Shown: positions 23,538 to 35,930 of the stretch, one piece after another
Position numbering within the stretch: the first letter of the stretch is position 1
Layout of the letters: every line of letters begins with the position of its first letter
Origin: Microcebus murinus
Taxonomy: Eukaryota; Chordata; Mammalia; Primates; Cheirogaleidae
Direction of reading: 5' to 3'
Length of the DNA: 64,000 nucleotides
Assembly: GCF_040939455.1 (NCBI RefSeq)
Contig: NC_134106.1
Coordinates: 45,654,001 to 45,718,000 of the forward strand
Translations under genes and position numbers: made by a program
The notes under the pieces: generated by a model
What the model was told of the DNA's origin: nothing
The model's input: only the letters and a program-made list of their open reading frames with translations
Databases searched by the model: none

Positions 23538-24942
23538 AATAGACTTTTAGAAGGTAAAAAAATAACTCACCTATTCTGATTGTAAGCCTATTCCCAACCT
23601 CCAATTTTTACCCATTTATATCCTATAGACAGTCATTAGCAATACCTAGTTGAAACAGAATCTAGCCTATGACAAAATTGATGATGGATCATTAATAAAA
23701 TAGACACACATTTCATGTGGTAGGCACTTGCCTCGTGGTGAAGATTACAGGATTATAACTGATAAACTATACAGCATGACACGAAAGCTTAAGTCCTTCT
23801 AATAAAAGAGATACAAACTGGGTATTCTTGGGTATAATACCATCTTCAGGGCATGACTTGAATTTGTCATAACAGCATTCCCTTTAAGATAAATGAGCAA
23901 GAAGATTTCTACATAAAGATCCATTGTACTTTTATGCTACTGAAAATGTGTGTTAAAACAATTAAATACATTTAATCATAGGAAAAGAATGTAGATCTGC
24001 TTTTATATTAAAAAATACAAATTACAGATGATAATAAACATTACTAGTGAAGATATCTGAAGACATTATTTCCTTCTGTTGAATGGTAGTAGGGAGATAT
24101 ATAAAAATGTATATACTGATACATGACTATGTATTTGATGTTCTGCTGTTGAAAAGTTAAAACTTACATGAAACTTAAAAATTTTAAATTAAATGTTTTT
24201 ATTTCTTAATTTTTAATCATTATATGCCAATTAATTACTTTCTTAAAGTATTAGCTTGAGAAGAGTTCTCAGACTTAATTTTATTCTATATATTTTATAA
24301 ACTAAAGATCTACATTTGGTTTCTCATGCTAAAATAACAATATAAAATACTCAGTTACATTAAGCTAACAATATTTTAAAAATTATTTTATTTTCTCATT
24401 ATTAAAACATATGTCATTGTCATATTTGGAAAAAATTCAACAACACATAAAGAAACTTAGAACAACATATAATTTTACTATGGAGAGGTTAATATATTGC
24501 TGTATTTGTTTTATAATATTTAAAAGAAGTGTACCACTCCTAAAAGGCCACTAGAAAATATAGCAATGTTCAAAGATTGAACATGTCTCTCCATTTAAAT
24601 TAAATGCAGTTTTACTGATAATATTTATCATGCATTAAGTGTGTAGAACTGCCAGGTTAACAATTTTTAAAACATCAGACCCCAAATTCCCGTAATCATA
24701 TATAAAATGTGGCAAATAAAGATTACAAAACAATAAAAATACATTATCTGGGTTTAGCATAAAACTGAGGTTATGAGTTCTAAATGTGTCAGTACATTCT
24801 CACTTTCTTCATTAATCAATATTTATTGAAGTACCTATGTGTAAGGTAAGTATATTAAGCATGTAAAACACAAAGACGATTATATCTAAATGAAGCCAAA
24901 AGAAATAAAACTGCAAATACTCTGTCATCCAATCAATTAATT
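23538..24942. other. AT-rich intergenic sequence
   Basis: About 1.4 kb, very AT-rich. No gene or confidently named repeat is seen. Parts may be decayed L1. Confidence 0.45.
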
Positions 24943-25160
24943 CAGAGATTGGCAAACTTTTTCTGTAAAAGGCCAGATAATAAACATTTTAGGTTCTGTG
25001 GGCTGTAAGGTCTCTGTTGCAACTACTCAACTCTGCCATTGAGCATGAAGCAGCCATAGTCTGTATGTAAGGAAAAATGTGTGGCTGTGTTGTAGTAGAA
25101 CTCTATCTACAAAGAGATTGTAGAACAGGTTTGGCACCCTAGGCCATAGTTTGATCTCTA
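24943..25160 (+). mobile_element. hAT-Charlie non-autonomous transposon
   Basis: 'cagagattggcaaacttttt', 'ctgtaaaaggccagataata', 'ctgttgcaactactcaactc', 'tgtggctgtgttgtagtag' and 'ggccatagtttg' follow the order of a well-known short hAT-Charlie element. I am not certain of its family number. Confidence 0.8.
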
Positions 25161-25165
25161 AACTA

Positions 25166-25615
25166 CTGTGTTTTTCCCCGAAAATAAGACCTACCCATAA
25201 AATAAACCCTAGCAGGATTTCTAAGCATTTGCGCAATATAAGCCCTACCCTGAAAATAAGACCTAGTGATAGGCGTGGGTACAAAGCTTATCTGCACAAC
25301 CCATGCATTTCTTCTCAAAGCGGTAAAGAAGACAAGCAGCCCTTCTCATCTGCCCCATGAGAACTCTATTGCTGGACATGAGAGATTGGGGCCAGTGGTT
25401 CTAAAGGAAATAGAGTTGCAAGAAATTCAGGATGGAATTCTGGGTTTTGTGAGTTATGATGATGTTCCAGAAGAAGACAACTTAACTATATTTGAATAAA
25501 TGTAGATTGTTGTACCGTGCTTAAAAAAATAACACATCCCCTGAAAATAAGCCCTAGGGTGTCTTCTTGAGGAAAAATAAATATAAGACCCTGTCTTATT
25601 TTCGGGGAAACACGG
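25166..25615 (+). mobile_element. Tc1/mariner-type transposon, copy 2, with transposase 3' end
   Basis: A 450-base element flanked by TA (25164-25165, 25616-25617). The inverted ends are well kept: 'tgtttttccccgaaaataag' on the left against 'cttattttcggggaaacac' on the right. Between them a frame ends at TAA (25497-25499) after an acidic C-terminus '...SYDDVPEEDNLTIFE'. That looks like the tail of a pogo/Tigger-type transposase, with the catalytic region deleted. The ends match copy 1 (7964-8358), but the centre does not. The assignment to the MERX/Tigger group is from memory. Confidence 0.8.
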
Positions 25616-25617
25616 TA

Positions 25618-28009
25618 GTTGAATACACTGGATGCAAACAAAACAAAAAAACAAGATTGACTTTTTCCCCCAGTGAATTAATTAACCTTACAAACAATTA
25701 AATAAACTATCCAGACATTGATATAGTTCTCTTCTCCAATTGCAGAAGTGGTCTACAAGTTGCTTGGAAGCTGAATTTCATTATTCTAGTATATCAGATA
25801 TATTTCAAATTGCTTTCAGTCTCTCATTATGTTACCATTGAAAATGGTGAAATGATTTAGAGAAGTATGGGGAGTTAAGTGAACCAACATGGAGTGGTGA
25901 AAGATTTGGGGAGGAGCAATAGCAAGGAGCTGTTCTCATCCGGAGGCCTGAAGGGGCAAGAGGAGGGGTGTTGCCTGAACTCTGAAAGACCTGGAGTCTT
26001 GCAAGAGGAGCCACTAGACAGGAGCTATGTCCATAGAAGATGGAGACACCACCATAATCATGGTGCAGAAGAAAGCAAATAAATATACCAATCTCTCTGC
26101 CCTTCTCACTTATATTTTAGGCCAGTGCCTCCCCACTGGCTGAACCCCACTGAAAGCAGAGAACAAGAGACCCCAATAATGCAGTCTACATCTGGGGTAC
26201 AGAGAAGAACAGCATGACAGTGGGACCAGAGGCCCTAAAAGAAGACTCTGTAGCACACAACTGCATGTGAATAGTGCAGATAATACCTAGAACCATTTCT
26301 ATAGATTTTCTGGTAGTCATAAAAGAGCAATTATGTTCAAATTAACAGAAACTTAAACTTTTGGTAGCACATCATAAAGAAACAGAGGGAGCTGACAAGA
26401 ATATTAACAACCTGCCATAAAATTTGTGGCACATCTATAATCTGTTAATACAAGGTATTAACCAATTTTTTTTTACTGACAAATATATGGTATTAGTGCC
26501 TTGCAGTGTCTTGCAAATAGTATATGCTCTATATTAGCCGAATGAATAAATTTGTTCAAACAATTCTTCATAGCTTCATTTAAATAATTTGACTTTTTTC
26601 CTATGGAATAGCTTAACATTAAAAAAAAACTTGATTTAGAGTGATTGTGGGGCACAAGTTACCTGTGATTCACTTACCTGTGTCCCCCTTTCACAGTAGA
26701 AACTAGAAGCTCTACACACAAACCAACATTCACAAAAAACCCATTCAATAAATATTTATTTAGAATGTATACTCATTTGAAATCACTCATCATTTTGCTT
26801 AACAAAAGCAAAATGGATAACAAATAAGAGTTTATGCCCTTTACTTATATTTGATAAAATTCAATGAGACTTTTCCAAAACAATAATGAAATCAATACAG
26901 AAGACAGCTATGGTACTGATTGAAACAGTATAGTAAATAATACCTCTAAACAAATTTATTTTTTTTTCTAATCACCAGGTAGATTGCCTGTATTTTGCAA
27001 TACATTAATCATGTGAAAATTTTGGTTCTAAATTAGGAAGAAAATATTTATTTGCGATTTTTACCCTTCAGAAATTCACACACACCTTTCATGGAAATTT
27101 ACTAGTAGACAGGCTTCCAAGCGCTAGACTGGGTCTATTTTGATTCCAGAAGGCAGCATACTCCTAGCTTTAGATCTCAACCCCTTCTTCTTTCTAGTTT
27201 AAGACATAGCAGTAGTATAATAATTATATTATGGGAGCTACAGTTTTTGAGTTTTGGTGATTCTGAATTAGTTACCCAGCTGTCTCAATCTTGTTTATTT
27301 TCTCCTTTATTTACTATAGCCCTAACTCATTCTTGAATATATACATATATATATATATATTTTTCAACAAGGGTCATAAGGACAAAGGCCATATTTTTCC
27401 TGCACTGCAATTTGAAAGTATTTTTCTCTTACTCAATTAGCAAGTGCATATCACATTACAAAAAGTTGGCAAAAATTGATGTGATTTTGTGAACAGCAAA
27501 TCCTGCTGAACTAATTTAGTTTTTTTTTTTTATCCAACTGCAAAACTTGGCAGATGGAATAGCAATGATCACCTCCACAAAATATCATCTGTGTCTTCTT
27601 ACTGGTTTATACATTATGTGTTTTTAAATACACAGTGGTGCTCCAGTCTGAAGTAGGATCATAAAAGGAATGCCTCCCTCTCCCCTCATTGTACTCTTGA
27701 ATGCTAATCTCAGCATACAGGTATAAGTGAGACTGTTACTGGTTATTGAGCATGCCACGTACACACAGACTGTAGATCATCCCTTGCCTCCAGAGAAGCG
27801 GGAAAGTAGAATTCCACCTGGCTTAGAAATCAAGTGACCTGGAGCTACCAGGATTTCTCTGAACTATAAGTAACATAATACTTCTGTATTTCTGCTCTAA
27901 AGAACCTCCATCTTAACTAATACTAAAAAAAAAAGAAAACTGGCTGCTCAGAGGCAGTAAAGAAATTAAAATTAACCACAAAACTTCTCTATATTTCAAA
28001 AATAATCTT
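25618..28009. other. Intergenic sequence, not classified
   Basis: About 2.4 kb. Around 25860-26290 there is less AT-rich sequence with short open frames on both strands and no domain. A (TA)n stretch sits at 27338-27361 and T-runs at 26466 and 27520. No gene is supported. Confidence 0.4.
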
Positions 28010-28010
28010 T

Positions 28011-28342
28011 TTTTTTTTTTTTTTGAGACAGAGTCTCGCTTTGTTGTCCAGGCTAGAGTGAGTGCCGTGGCGTCAGCCTAGCTCACAGCAACCTCAAACT
28101 CCTGGGCTCAAGCGATCCTCCTGCCTCAGCCTCCCGAGTAGCTGGGACTACAGGCATGTGCCACCATGCCTGGCTAATTTTTTATATATATATCAGTTGG
28201 CCAATTAATTTCTTTCTATTTTTATAGTAGAGACGGGGTTTCGCTCTTGCTCAGGCTGGTTTTGAACTCCTGACCTTGAGCAATCCGCCCGCCTCGGCCT
28301 CCCAAGAGCTAGGATTACAGGCATGAGCCACAGCGCCCGGCC
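28011..28342 (-). mobile_element. Alu, full length, recent lemur type
   Basis: Antisense Alu ending 'gagccacagcgcccggcc', with the diagnostic 'cccaagagctaggatt'. Perfect target duplication 'aaaaataatcttt' at 27998-28010 and 28343-28355. Confidence 0.95.
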
Positions 28343-28479
28343 AAAAATAATCTTTTAATAACACATAATGCTCCCTGAACTTGTAAGAAACACCATCTAC
28401 ATGAATTAGCTGTAATGTCACTCTAAAATTTTATATGAGTGTTTTTGTCCAATATGAGAACTTCCTATTTAGTTCCTTT

Positions 28480-29110
28480 TCTTTGTTCGTTCAATGAACA
28501 CACATTTTGAGTATTTACTATGCACCAGGCACTGGACATATGAAGATGAATAAGATATTTCCTTGTGACATATGAACCCTCAGGGACCTTAAAGTCTGCT
28601 AAAAAATACAAAGTCATTATTCTAAAACAGTGCAATGCATAATATTTGCTATTTGAGGGAGAAACAAGGTTCAGTTTTAATAGAAAGTAATGAAGGGCTT
28701 CACAGAAAAATAATTATTGAGGCAGGCCTTGAATGAAAAATAGGTGTTCAATGAGGAAGTACAGGGCATTTCAGGAAGAAGAACAGAAGCAAAGCATCAG
28801 GTATAGAAGAGTATAGTGTGTTTGGGGAACCATGAGTAGCTTTACAGGGCTGAAGAAGTTTCCAAAGGTGGACAATGGTGAGAAATGGAAGTTGAAGTCA
28901 TATTGAGAAGAAACCCAAATATCATGCTAAAGAACATGACCTTGACCTTTATTCTCTGGGCAATAGGATACAATTGAAGCTTTTTTTTTTTTTAAATCAG
29001 GGGAATGGTGTCAGATTTCTCTTTTAGAAAAACAATTCTAGCAGCACTGTAGTAGAGGCATTGGAAAGAGGTGAGACTGCAGGCAGAGAAACCAGACAAA
29101 AGTCCTTCCT
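28480..29110 (-). mobile_element. LINE2 3' region
   Basis: Antisense L2: 'gagtatttactatgcaccag', 'gcactggacatatgaag', 'cagaaaaataattattgagg', 'aggccttgaatg', 'aatggtgtcagattt', and a run of T at 28981-28993. Confidence 0.75.
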
Positions 29111-29649
29111 ACTAACGTTTTATAGTTTCAACTTGTAGTGCTTTTGTTTGTCAAAAATTTAATACTGACTTTTTTGAACTTTGGTTGAGACAGGAGGTTG
29201 TGAACACTGCCATCAATCCAGCAACTTGTTCACGTTGCCATCTATTGGCAGAAAGGAAAAGAAATTACTGTCAAGGGCATTATTTCACATTTCATTTGCT
29301 TATGGTATTTCAATTTCCTTGAAATAATATTTGTTATATTTGGTAACATAAAAACACATGCCAGCATAAGTTAGCCAAATGCCTCATAAAAAAACAAAAA
29401 ATATACCAGCATTATGTTACAGTTACAGGGATACCTCAGAGACCATGCTTTGAGTAGCAAGGGGCTAGTGTAGACAGTAACAACCACAGGAGTTCAAAGA
29501 GAGAAATTAATATGTTCTGGCACAGAGACCTCTTTGTAACCCTCTCTTAACCCCTAGTGATATAAATAATCATGTTTTAATTTATCTCCTTAGGATACCC
29601 ACATATACGTATTTTAAGCAAACAAATTAAGGCATCATGATTTTATGTA
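29111..29649. other. Intergenic sequence, not classified
   Basis: No gene or named repeat. It ends at the TA (29648-29649) where Tigger1 inserted. Confidence 0.5.
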
Positions 29650-30356
29650 CAGGCATACCTCAGAGATATTGCAGGTTTGGTTCCAGATCACTGCAATAAA
29701 GTGAATATTGCAATAAAGTGAATTACATGAATTTTTTTTGCTTCCAGTACATATAAAGTTATCTTTACAGCATACTGAAGTCTATTAAGTGTGAGCACCT
29801 TAATTAAAAATACTTTATTGCTAAAAGATGCTAACAATCATCTGAACCTTCAGTGAGATGTAATCTTTTTGCTGGTGGAGGGTCTTGCCTCAGTGTTGAC
29901 AGCTGCTGACTGATCAGCATGGTGGTTGCTAACGGCTGGGGTGGCTGTGGCAATTTCTTAAGATAACAGTGAAGTTTGCCACATCAATTGACTCTCACTT
30001 TCAGAAAAGATTTCTCTGTAGCATGAGATACTGTTTGACAGCATTTTGCCTACAGTAATATTTCTTTCATAATTGGAGTCAATACTCTCAAACCCTGCCA
30101 CTACTTAGTTAATTGAGTTTATGGAATATTCTAAGCCCTTTGTTGTCATTTCAACAATGTTCACAGCATCTTCACCAGGAATAGATTCCATCTCAAGAAA
30201 TCACTTGTTTTGCTCATCCACAAGCAGCAACATCTCATCTGTTAAAATTTTATCACAAGATTGCAGCAATTCAGTCACATCTTCAGGCTCCACTTCTAAT
30301 TCTAGTTCTCTTGCTATTTCCACCACATCTGCAGTTAGTTTCTCCACTGAAGTCTT

Positions 30357-30686
<330 letters not shown>

Positions 30687-30752
30687 TCCACTGAAGTCTT
30701 AAACCCCTCAAAGCCAACCATGAGGGCTGGAATCAATTTCTTCCAAATTCTT

Positions 30753-31061
30753 TTTTTTTTTTTTTGAGACAGAGTCTCACTTTGTTGCCCGGGCTAGAGT
30801 GCTGTGGCATCAGCTTAGCTCACAGCAATCTCAAACTCCTGGATTCAAGTGATCCTCCTGCCTCAGCCTCAAGAGTAGCTGGGGCTACAGGCATGCGCTA
30901 CCATGCCTGGCTAATTTTATATATGTGTGTATTTTTTTTTAGTTGTTCAACTAATTTCATTCTATTTGTTTAGTAGAGATGAGGTCTCACTCTTGCTCAG
31001 GCTTGTCTCGAACTCCTGAGCTCAAACGATCTTCCCGCCTTGGCCTCCCAGAGTGCTAGGA
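30753..31061 (-). mobile_element. Alu inside Tigger1 (second), 5'-truncated
   Basis: Antisense Alu stopping at 'cccagagtgctagga'. Duplication 'ccaaattctt' at 30743-30752 and 31062-31071. The middle has a TG/T-rich stretch at 30922-30940. Confidence 0.93.
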
Positions 31062-31115
31062 CCAAATTCTTAATGTTAATATTTTAACCTCCTACCATGA
31101 ATCACAAATGTTCTT

Positions 31116-31442
31116 TTTTTTTTGAGACAGAGTTTCGCTTTGTTGCCCAGGCTAGGGTGAGTGCCGTGGTGTCACCCTAGGTCACAGCAACCTCAAACTC
31201 CTGGGCTCAAGCAATCCTACTGTCTCAGCCTCCTGAGTAGCTGGGACTATAGACATGCGCCACCATGCCTGGCTAATTTTTTCTATATATATATTAGTTG
31301 GCCAATTAATTTCTTTCTATTTATAATAGAGACAGGGTCTCACTCTTGCTCAGGCTGGTTTCGAACTCCTGACCTCGAGCAATCCACCTGCCTCGGCCTC
31401 CCAGAGTGCTAGGATTGCAGGCGTGAGCCACCGCACCGGGCC
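31116..31442 (-). mobile_element. Alu inside Tigger1 (third)
   Basis: Antisense Alu. Perfect duplication 'tcacaaatgttctt' at 31102-31115 and 31443-31456. Confidence 0.95.
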
Positions 31443-32179
31443 TCACAAATGTTCTTAATGGCATCTGGAATAGCAAGCCCTTTCCAGAAGGTTTTCAACT
31501 TATTTTGCCCAAATCCATCCAAGAAAGCATTACCCACAGCAGCCATAGCCTTACAAAATGTATTTCTTAAAAAAAAAAAAAAAGACTTGAAAATTGAAGT
31601 TACTCCTAGATGCATGGGCTGCCCAATGAATGCTGTGTTAGTAGGTGTGAAAACAATATCAATCTCTTTGGAGATTGAAAACAATATCAATCTCTATCAG
31701 ATCCAGTACATTGTCAATGAACAGGAATATTTTGAAAGAAACCTTTTTTCTGAGTAGATCTCCACAGTGGGCTTAAAATATTCAGTAAACCATGCTGTAA
31801 ACAGATATGCTTTGTTGTTCCATTTAAAGAACAAAGGCAGAGTAGTTTTAGCATAATTCTAGGATTCTAGGGTTCTAGAATTTTCAGAATGATAAATGAA
31901 CATTGGCTTCAACTTCAAGTCACCAGCTGCATTAGATAGCTCCTAACAAGAGAGTCAGCCTGTCCTTTCAAGCTAGGTATTGACTTCTCTCTAGCAATGA
32001 AAGTCCTAGATGCTGTTTTCTTTCAATAGAAGGTTGTTTTGTCTACATTGAAAATCTGTTGTTTAGTGTAGCCACCCTCAACAATTATCTTAGGTTGATT
32101 TCTGGATAACTTGCTGCAGCTTCTAAATTAACACTTGCTGCTTTACCTTGCCTTTTGTCTTATAGAGAAAGCTTCTTTT

Positions 32180-32509
32180 TTTTTTTTTTTTTTGAGACAG
32201 AGTCTCGCTTTGTTGTCCAGGCTAGAGTGAGTGCCGTGGCGTCAGCCTAGCTCACAGCAACCTCAAACTCCTGGGCTCGAGTGATCCTTCTGCCTCAGCC
32301 TCCCGAGTAGCTGGGACTACAGGCATGCGCCACCATGCCCGGCTAATTTTTTATATATATATCAGTTGGCCAATTAATTTCTTTCTGTTTATAGTAGAGA
32401 CGGGGTCTCGCTCTTGCTCAGGCTGGTTTTGAACTCCTGACCTTGAGCAATCCGCCCGCCTCGGCCTCCCAAGAGCTAGGATTACAGGCGTGAGCCACAG
32501 CGCCCGGCC
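32180..32509 (-). mobile_element. Alu inside Tigger1 (fourth), recent lemur type
   Basis: Antisense Alu with 'cccaagagctaggatt' and 'cagcgcccggcc'. Duplication 'agcttctttt' at 32170-32179 and 32510-32519. Confidence 0.95.
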
Positions 32510-32616
32510 AGCTTCTTTTCTTAAACCCCATGAACCGGTCTCTGCTAGCTTCCAAATTTTCTTCTGCAGCTTCCTCACCTGTCTTAGATTTCAGAGAATT
32601 CAAGAGTTAGGGCCTT

Positions 32617-32699
32617 AGCAGGGCACGGGCGATATTTGTAACCTTAACACTTGTACCCCCATAATACGCTAAAATAAATATACAAAAAAAAAAAAAAAA
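32617..32699 (+). mobile_element. Very short L1 3' end insertion
   Basis: About 83 bases, comprising only the last piece of the L1 3'UTR ('agcagggcacgggcg', 'gtaaccttaacacttg', 'tacccccataatacgct') and an A-tail. Target duplication 'aagagttagggcctt' at 32602-32616 and 32700-32714. The tail motif matches the L1 end at 19461-19500. Confidence 0.9.
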
Positions 32700-32929
32700 A
32701 AGAGTTAGGGCCTTGCTCTGGATTAGGTTTTGGCTTAAGGGAATGTTGTGGCTGGTTTGATCATGTATCCAGACCACTAAACTTTCTCCATATCAGCAAT
32801 AAGTCTGTTTCACTTTCTTATTCTTATGTTTACTGGAGTAGCACTTTTAATTTCCTTCAAGAACTTTTCCTGTGCATTCACAATTTAGCTAACTGGCTAA
32901 CTCATGATCATTTCATAGACAACGTACAT

Positions 32930-33215
32930 ATATTACTCTTTTTTCCCACTTAACAATATACCAGGACCATATACACATGTCACTAAGCTTTTAAAATATA
33001 ATTTGAATTACATGGGAACCAATTTTTAAATAAAATCCTATATTACTGGCCATATAGTTTCCTACATTTTTTCCATTACAAACAGTACTACGATAAATAT
33101 CTGTGTAGCTCAATACTCTCATCATTGCTTATTTTCATAGAATAAATTCTTGGAAGTGGATTTACTAAAGCAAATGTCATGGACATTTTAAAAATAGCAC
33201 TTCATGGGTTTTTTT
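32930..33215 (-). mobile_element. Old L1M 3' fragment
   Basis: Antisense phrases 'ttttccattacaaacagtac', 'gaataaattcttggaagtgg' and 'atttactaaagcaaatgtc' follow the antisense L1M order. Diverged. Confidence 0.55.
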
Positions 33216-33811
33216 GTTTGCAAGTGTGTAAATTTGGGTACACTAAGCTATGGCAAAAAATAGTCCACCAAAATGTAATGGCTTAGCATAGCATACATTT
33301 ATTTCTAATTCATGGAACAGTTAAAGCTGCTATTTGGCACCACTCCTCCATAGGCAATTCAGAGCTCCAGCCTCCTTCCTTTCTCAGAATCTGTCTTTCC
33401 CATGGGTTTTGTCCCTGTACCCAGGGTAAAGAGTGATGGCACACTAACTTCTGTTCAAATTGCACAGGAGAGAACTTATATCCCATAGGATTATTAGTCC
33501 TGCCATGTCTCCAGCTATATTCCTATTATCATAACAGAAGAAATAAATGGATTTTGGTTGGTGGCCTCTGTCATAACAAATAATACGTGTTTGCTCTATT
33601 TTTAAAAATAGAATATGAAAGATCATGCAGGGGAAAACATTTTTTAAAATTACTATCTTAACATAAAATCTGTAAAAGTAAATTTTGTGTTTAGAAGGAT
33701 ATTTATAGTTTTAAATGTATACATTAGAAAATAAGAAAAACTGAAAAACAATGATTTAAGTTTCCTTTTCAAGAAGCTAAAAATAAAACCACAAATAAAA
33801 CCTGAGGAATT
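33216..33811. other. Intergenic sequence, possible old repeat
   Basis: 'ccaccaaaatgtaatggctt' followed by 'catttatttctaattcatgg' is reminiscent of an old mammalian repeat that I cannot name. No gene is seen. Confidence 0.4.
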
Positions 33812-34147
33812 AGGCCGGGCGCGGTGGCTCACGCCTGTAATCCTAGCTCTCTGGGAGGCCGAGGCGGGCGGATTGCTCAAGGTCAGGAGTTCGAAACCAG
33901 CCTGAGCAAGAGCAAGACCCCGTCTCTACTATAAATAGAAACAAATTAATTGGCCAACTAATATATATATACAAAAAATTAGCCGGGCATGGTAGCGAAT
34001 GCCTGTAGTCCCAGCTACTTGGGAGGCTGAGGCAGGAGGATTGCTTGAGCCAGGAGTTTGAGGTTGCTGTGAGCTAGGCTGACGCCATGGCACTCACTCT
34101 AGCCTGGGCAATAAAGTGAGACTCTGTCTCAAAAAAAAAACAAACAA
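33812..34147 (+). mobile_element. Alu, full length (first of a tandem pair)
   Basis: Lemur Alu beginning 'aggccgggcgcggtggctca'. The duplication 'aaaacctgaggaatt' is at 33797-33811 and then at 34496-34510, beyond the second Alu. The pair therefore sits in one target site. Confidence 0.94.
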
Positions 34148-34470
34148 GGCCGGGCGCTGTGGCTCACGCCTGTAATCCTAGCTCTTGGGAGGCCGAGGCG
34201 GGCGGATTGCTCAAAGTCAGGAGTTCAAAACCAGCCTGAGCAAGAGCGAGACCCCGTCTCTACTATAAATAGAAAGAAATTAATTGGCCAACTGATATAT
34301 ATATAAAAAATTAGCCGGGCATGGTGGCGCATGCCTGTAGTCCCAGCTACCCGGGAGGCTGAGGCAGAAGGATCACTCGAGCCCAGGAGTTTGAGGTTGC
34401 TGTGAGCTAGGCTGACGCCACGGCACTCACTCTAGCCTGGGCAACAAAGCGAGACTCTGTCTCAAAAAAA

Positions 34471-34495
<25 letters not shown>
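34148..34495 (+). mobile_element. Alu inserted in the tail of the previous Alu, recent lemur type
   Basis: Starts 'ggccgggcgctgtggctcac' right after the 'aaaaaacaaacaa' tail of the first Alu, with 'agctcttgggaggccgagg' as the subfamily mark. It has no separate target duplication outside the A-tail. Confidence 0.93.
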
Positions 34496-34501
<6 letters not shown>

Positions 34502-34682
34502 TGAGGAATTGAGATATAAAACAAAAGTATAGCACAGAAAATTAACAAAATTAAAATTTATCAATATTAGAGATGAAGAGGAAAACGTCACGACAGATTG
34601 TACAGACATGAGGAGGGGGCGGAATAAGAGTCTATTATGAACAACCCCAAGAGTCTTATGAACAAACCAACCTCCAATTTGT

Positions 34683-34742
34683 TTGAACTGGACAAATTCC
34701 AATGCAACTTAGCAAAGCTAACAAGAAATAGAAAATCTGAAG
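34683..34742 (+). repeat. 60-base perfect duplication, copy A (L1-derived)
   Basis: Identical over all 60 bases to 36542-36601, starting 'ttgaactggacaaattcc' and ending 'aaatagaaaatctgaag'. Copy A sits in its natural place in L1 ORF2-like sequence, so it is probably the source. Confidence 0.95.
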
Positions 34743-34872
34743 TCTATTATGTACTAAAGAAATTAAATTCATTATTATAAACCTTCCCACAAAGAAAACC
34801 TCAGTCCCAGATGGCTTCACTGGTAAGTTCTTCCAAGCATTTAAGGAAGAAATAACATCAAGCTTACACATA

Positions 34873-35330
34873 TGTTGTAGAAAGAATAATGGTGTCCCAC
34901 ATATGTACATCTCCCAGTCCCTGGAAACTATGAATATGTTACCTTCCAAGGTGAAAAGGACTTTGCAGATGTAATTAAGTTAAAGATCTTAAGATGAGAA
35001 TTCTATTATAGAATGTCTAGTAGGCCGAATGCAATCACTAGGGCCCTTATAAAAGGGAGATATATGCATTTGTCAGAGTAAGAAATTTAAAGATGCTATA
35101 CTGCTGGCTATAAAAATGGAGGAAGGGATCATGAGCATTGGAATGCAAATAGCTTCTAAAGCTGGAAAAAGACAAGGAAACAGATTCTTCCCTAGAACTT
35201 CCAGAAGGAATGTAGCCTGCTAACCCATTTTGGACTTCTGATTTCCAGAACTATAAGATAATACATTTGTGACATTTTAAGCTATTAAATTTGTGGTAGT
35301 TTGTTACAGTAGCAATAGGAAATTAATACA
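34873..35330 (+). mobile_element. MLT1-type MaLR solo LTR
   Basis: 458 bases, 'tgttgtagaaag...aattaataca', flanked by a perfect 5-base duplication 'acata' (34868-34872, 35331-35335). Typical passages are 'gactttgcagatgtaattaa', 'agggcccttataaaaggg' and 'gtggtagtttgttacag'. A solo LTR with no viral genes. Confidence 0.88.
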
Positions 35331-35344
35331 ACATATTTTTCTTT

Positions 35345-35637
35345 TCTTTTTTGTCTTTTGAGACACAGTCTCACTCTGTTGCCCTGAGTAGAGTGCCGTG
35401 GAATCAGCCTAGCTCAGAGGAATCTCACTCCTGGGCTCAAGCAATCCTCCTGCCTCAGCCTCCTGAATATCTGGGACTACAGGTACTCGCCATGATGCCT
35501 GGCTAATTTTTCTATTTTTAGTGAGACGGGGTTTCGCTCTTGCTGAGGCTGGTCATGAATTTCTGAGCTCAAGCAGTCCTCCTGCCTTGGCCTCCCAGAG
35601 TGCTAGGATTACAGGTGTGAGCCATTGTGCCCAGCCT
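35345..35637 (-). mobile_element. Alu (older)
   Basis: Antisense Alu from 'gtcttttgagacacagtctc' to 'gagccattgtgcccagcct'. Flanks 'aacatatttttc' and 'aacatactttttc' are a decayed target duplication. Confidence 0.9.
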
Positions 35638-35930
35638 ATAACATACTTTTTCAAAGAAACAAAAAAGAAGAAACATTTTCTCTTTATGTGAATCTAATAT
35701 AAACTTGATTTTCAAAATCTGAAAAGGACATTACAATCAACAAAAATGATAGGCCAATCTCTCCTGTGAATATAGATGCAAAATTCTCAACAGATCAAAT
35801 CCAGCAACATATTAAAAATTACAAAATATTAACAAATATAATCTGGCAACATACAAAAATGTTAATATATCACAAGAGGAGTTTATTGTAGTTATGCAAG
35901 GGTGGTGTAACATTAAAAGATCTCTGTTTA

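Larger units (their letters stand above)
34515..35930 (+). mobile_element. Old L1M ORF2 fragment, split by an LTR and an Alu
   Basis: L1 ORF2-derived DNA: 'gaacaaccccaagagtctta', 'aaccttcccacaaagaaaac', 'cccagatggcttcactgg' and 'gcatttaaggaagaaataa' up to 34872. It resumes at about 35647 with 'gacattacaatcaacaaaaa', 'aatatagatgcaaaattctc' and 'gttatgcaagggtgg'. Many frame breaks. A MaLR LTR (34873-35330) and an Alu (35345-35637) lie inside. Confidence 0.85.
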
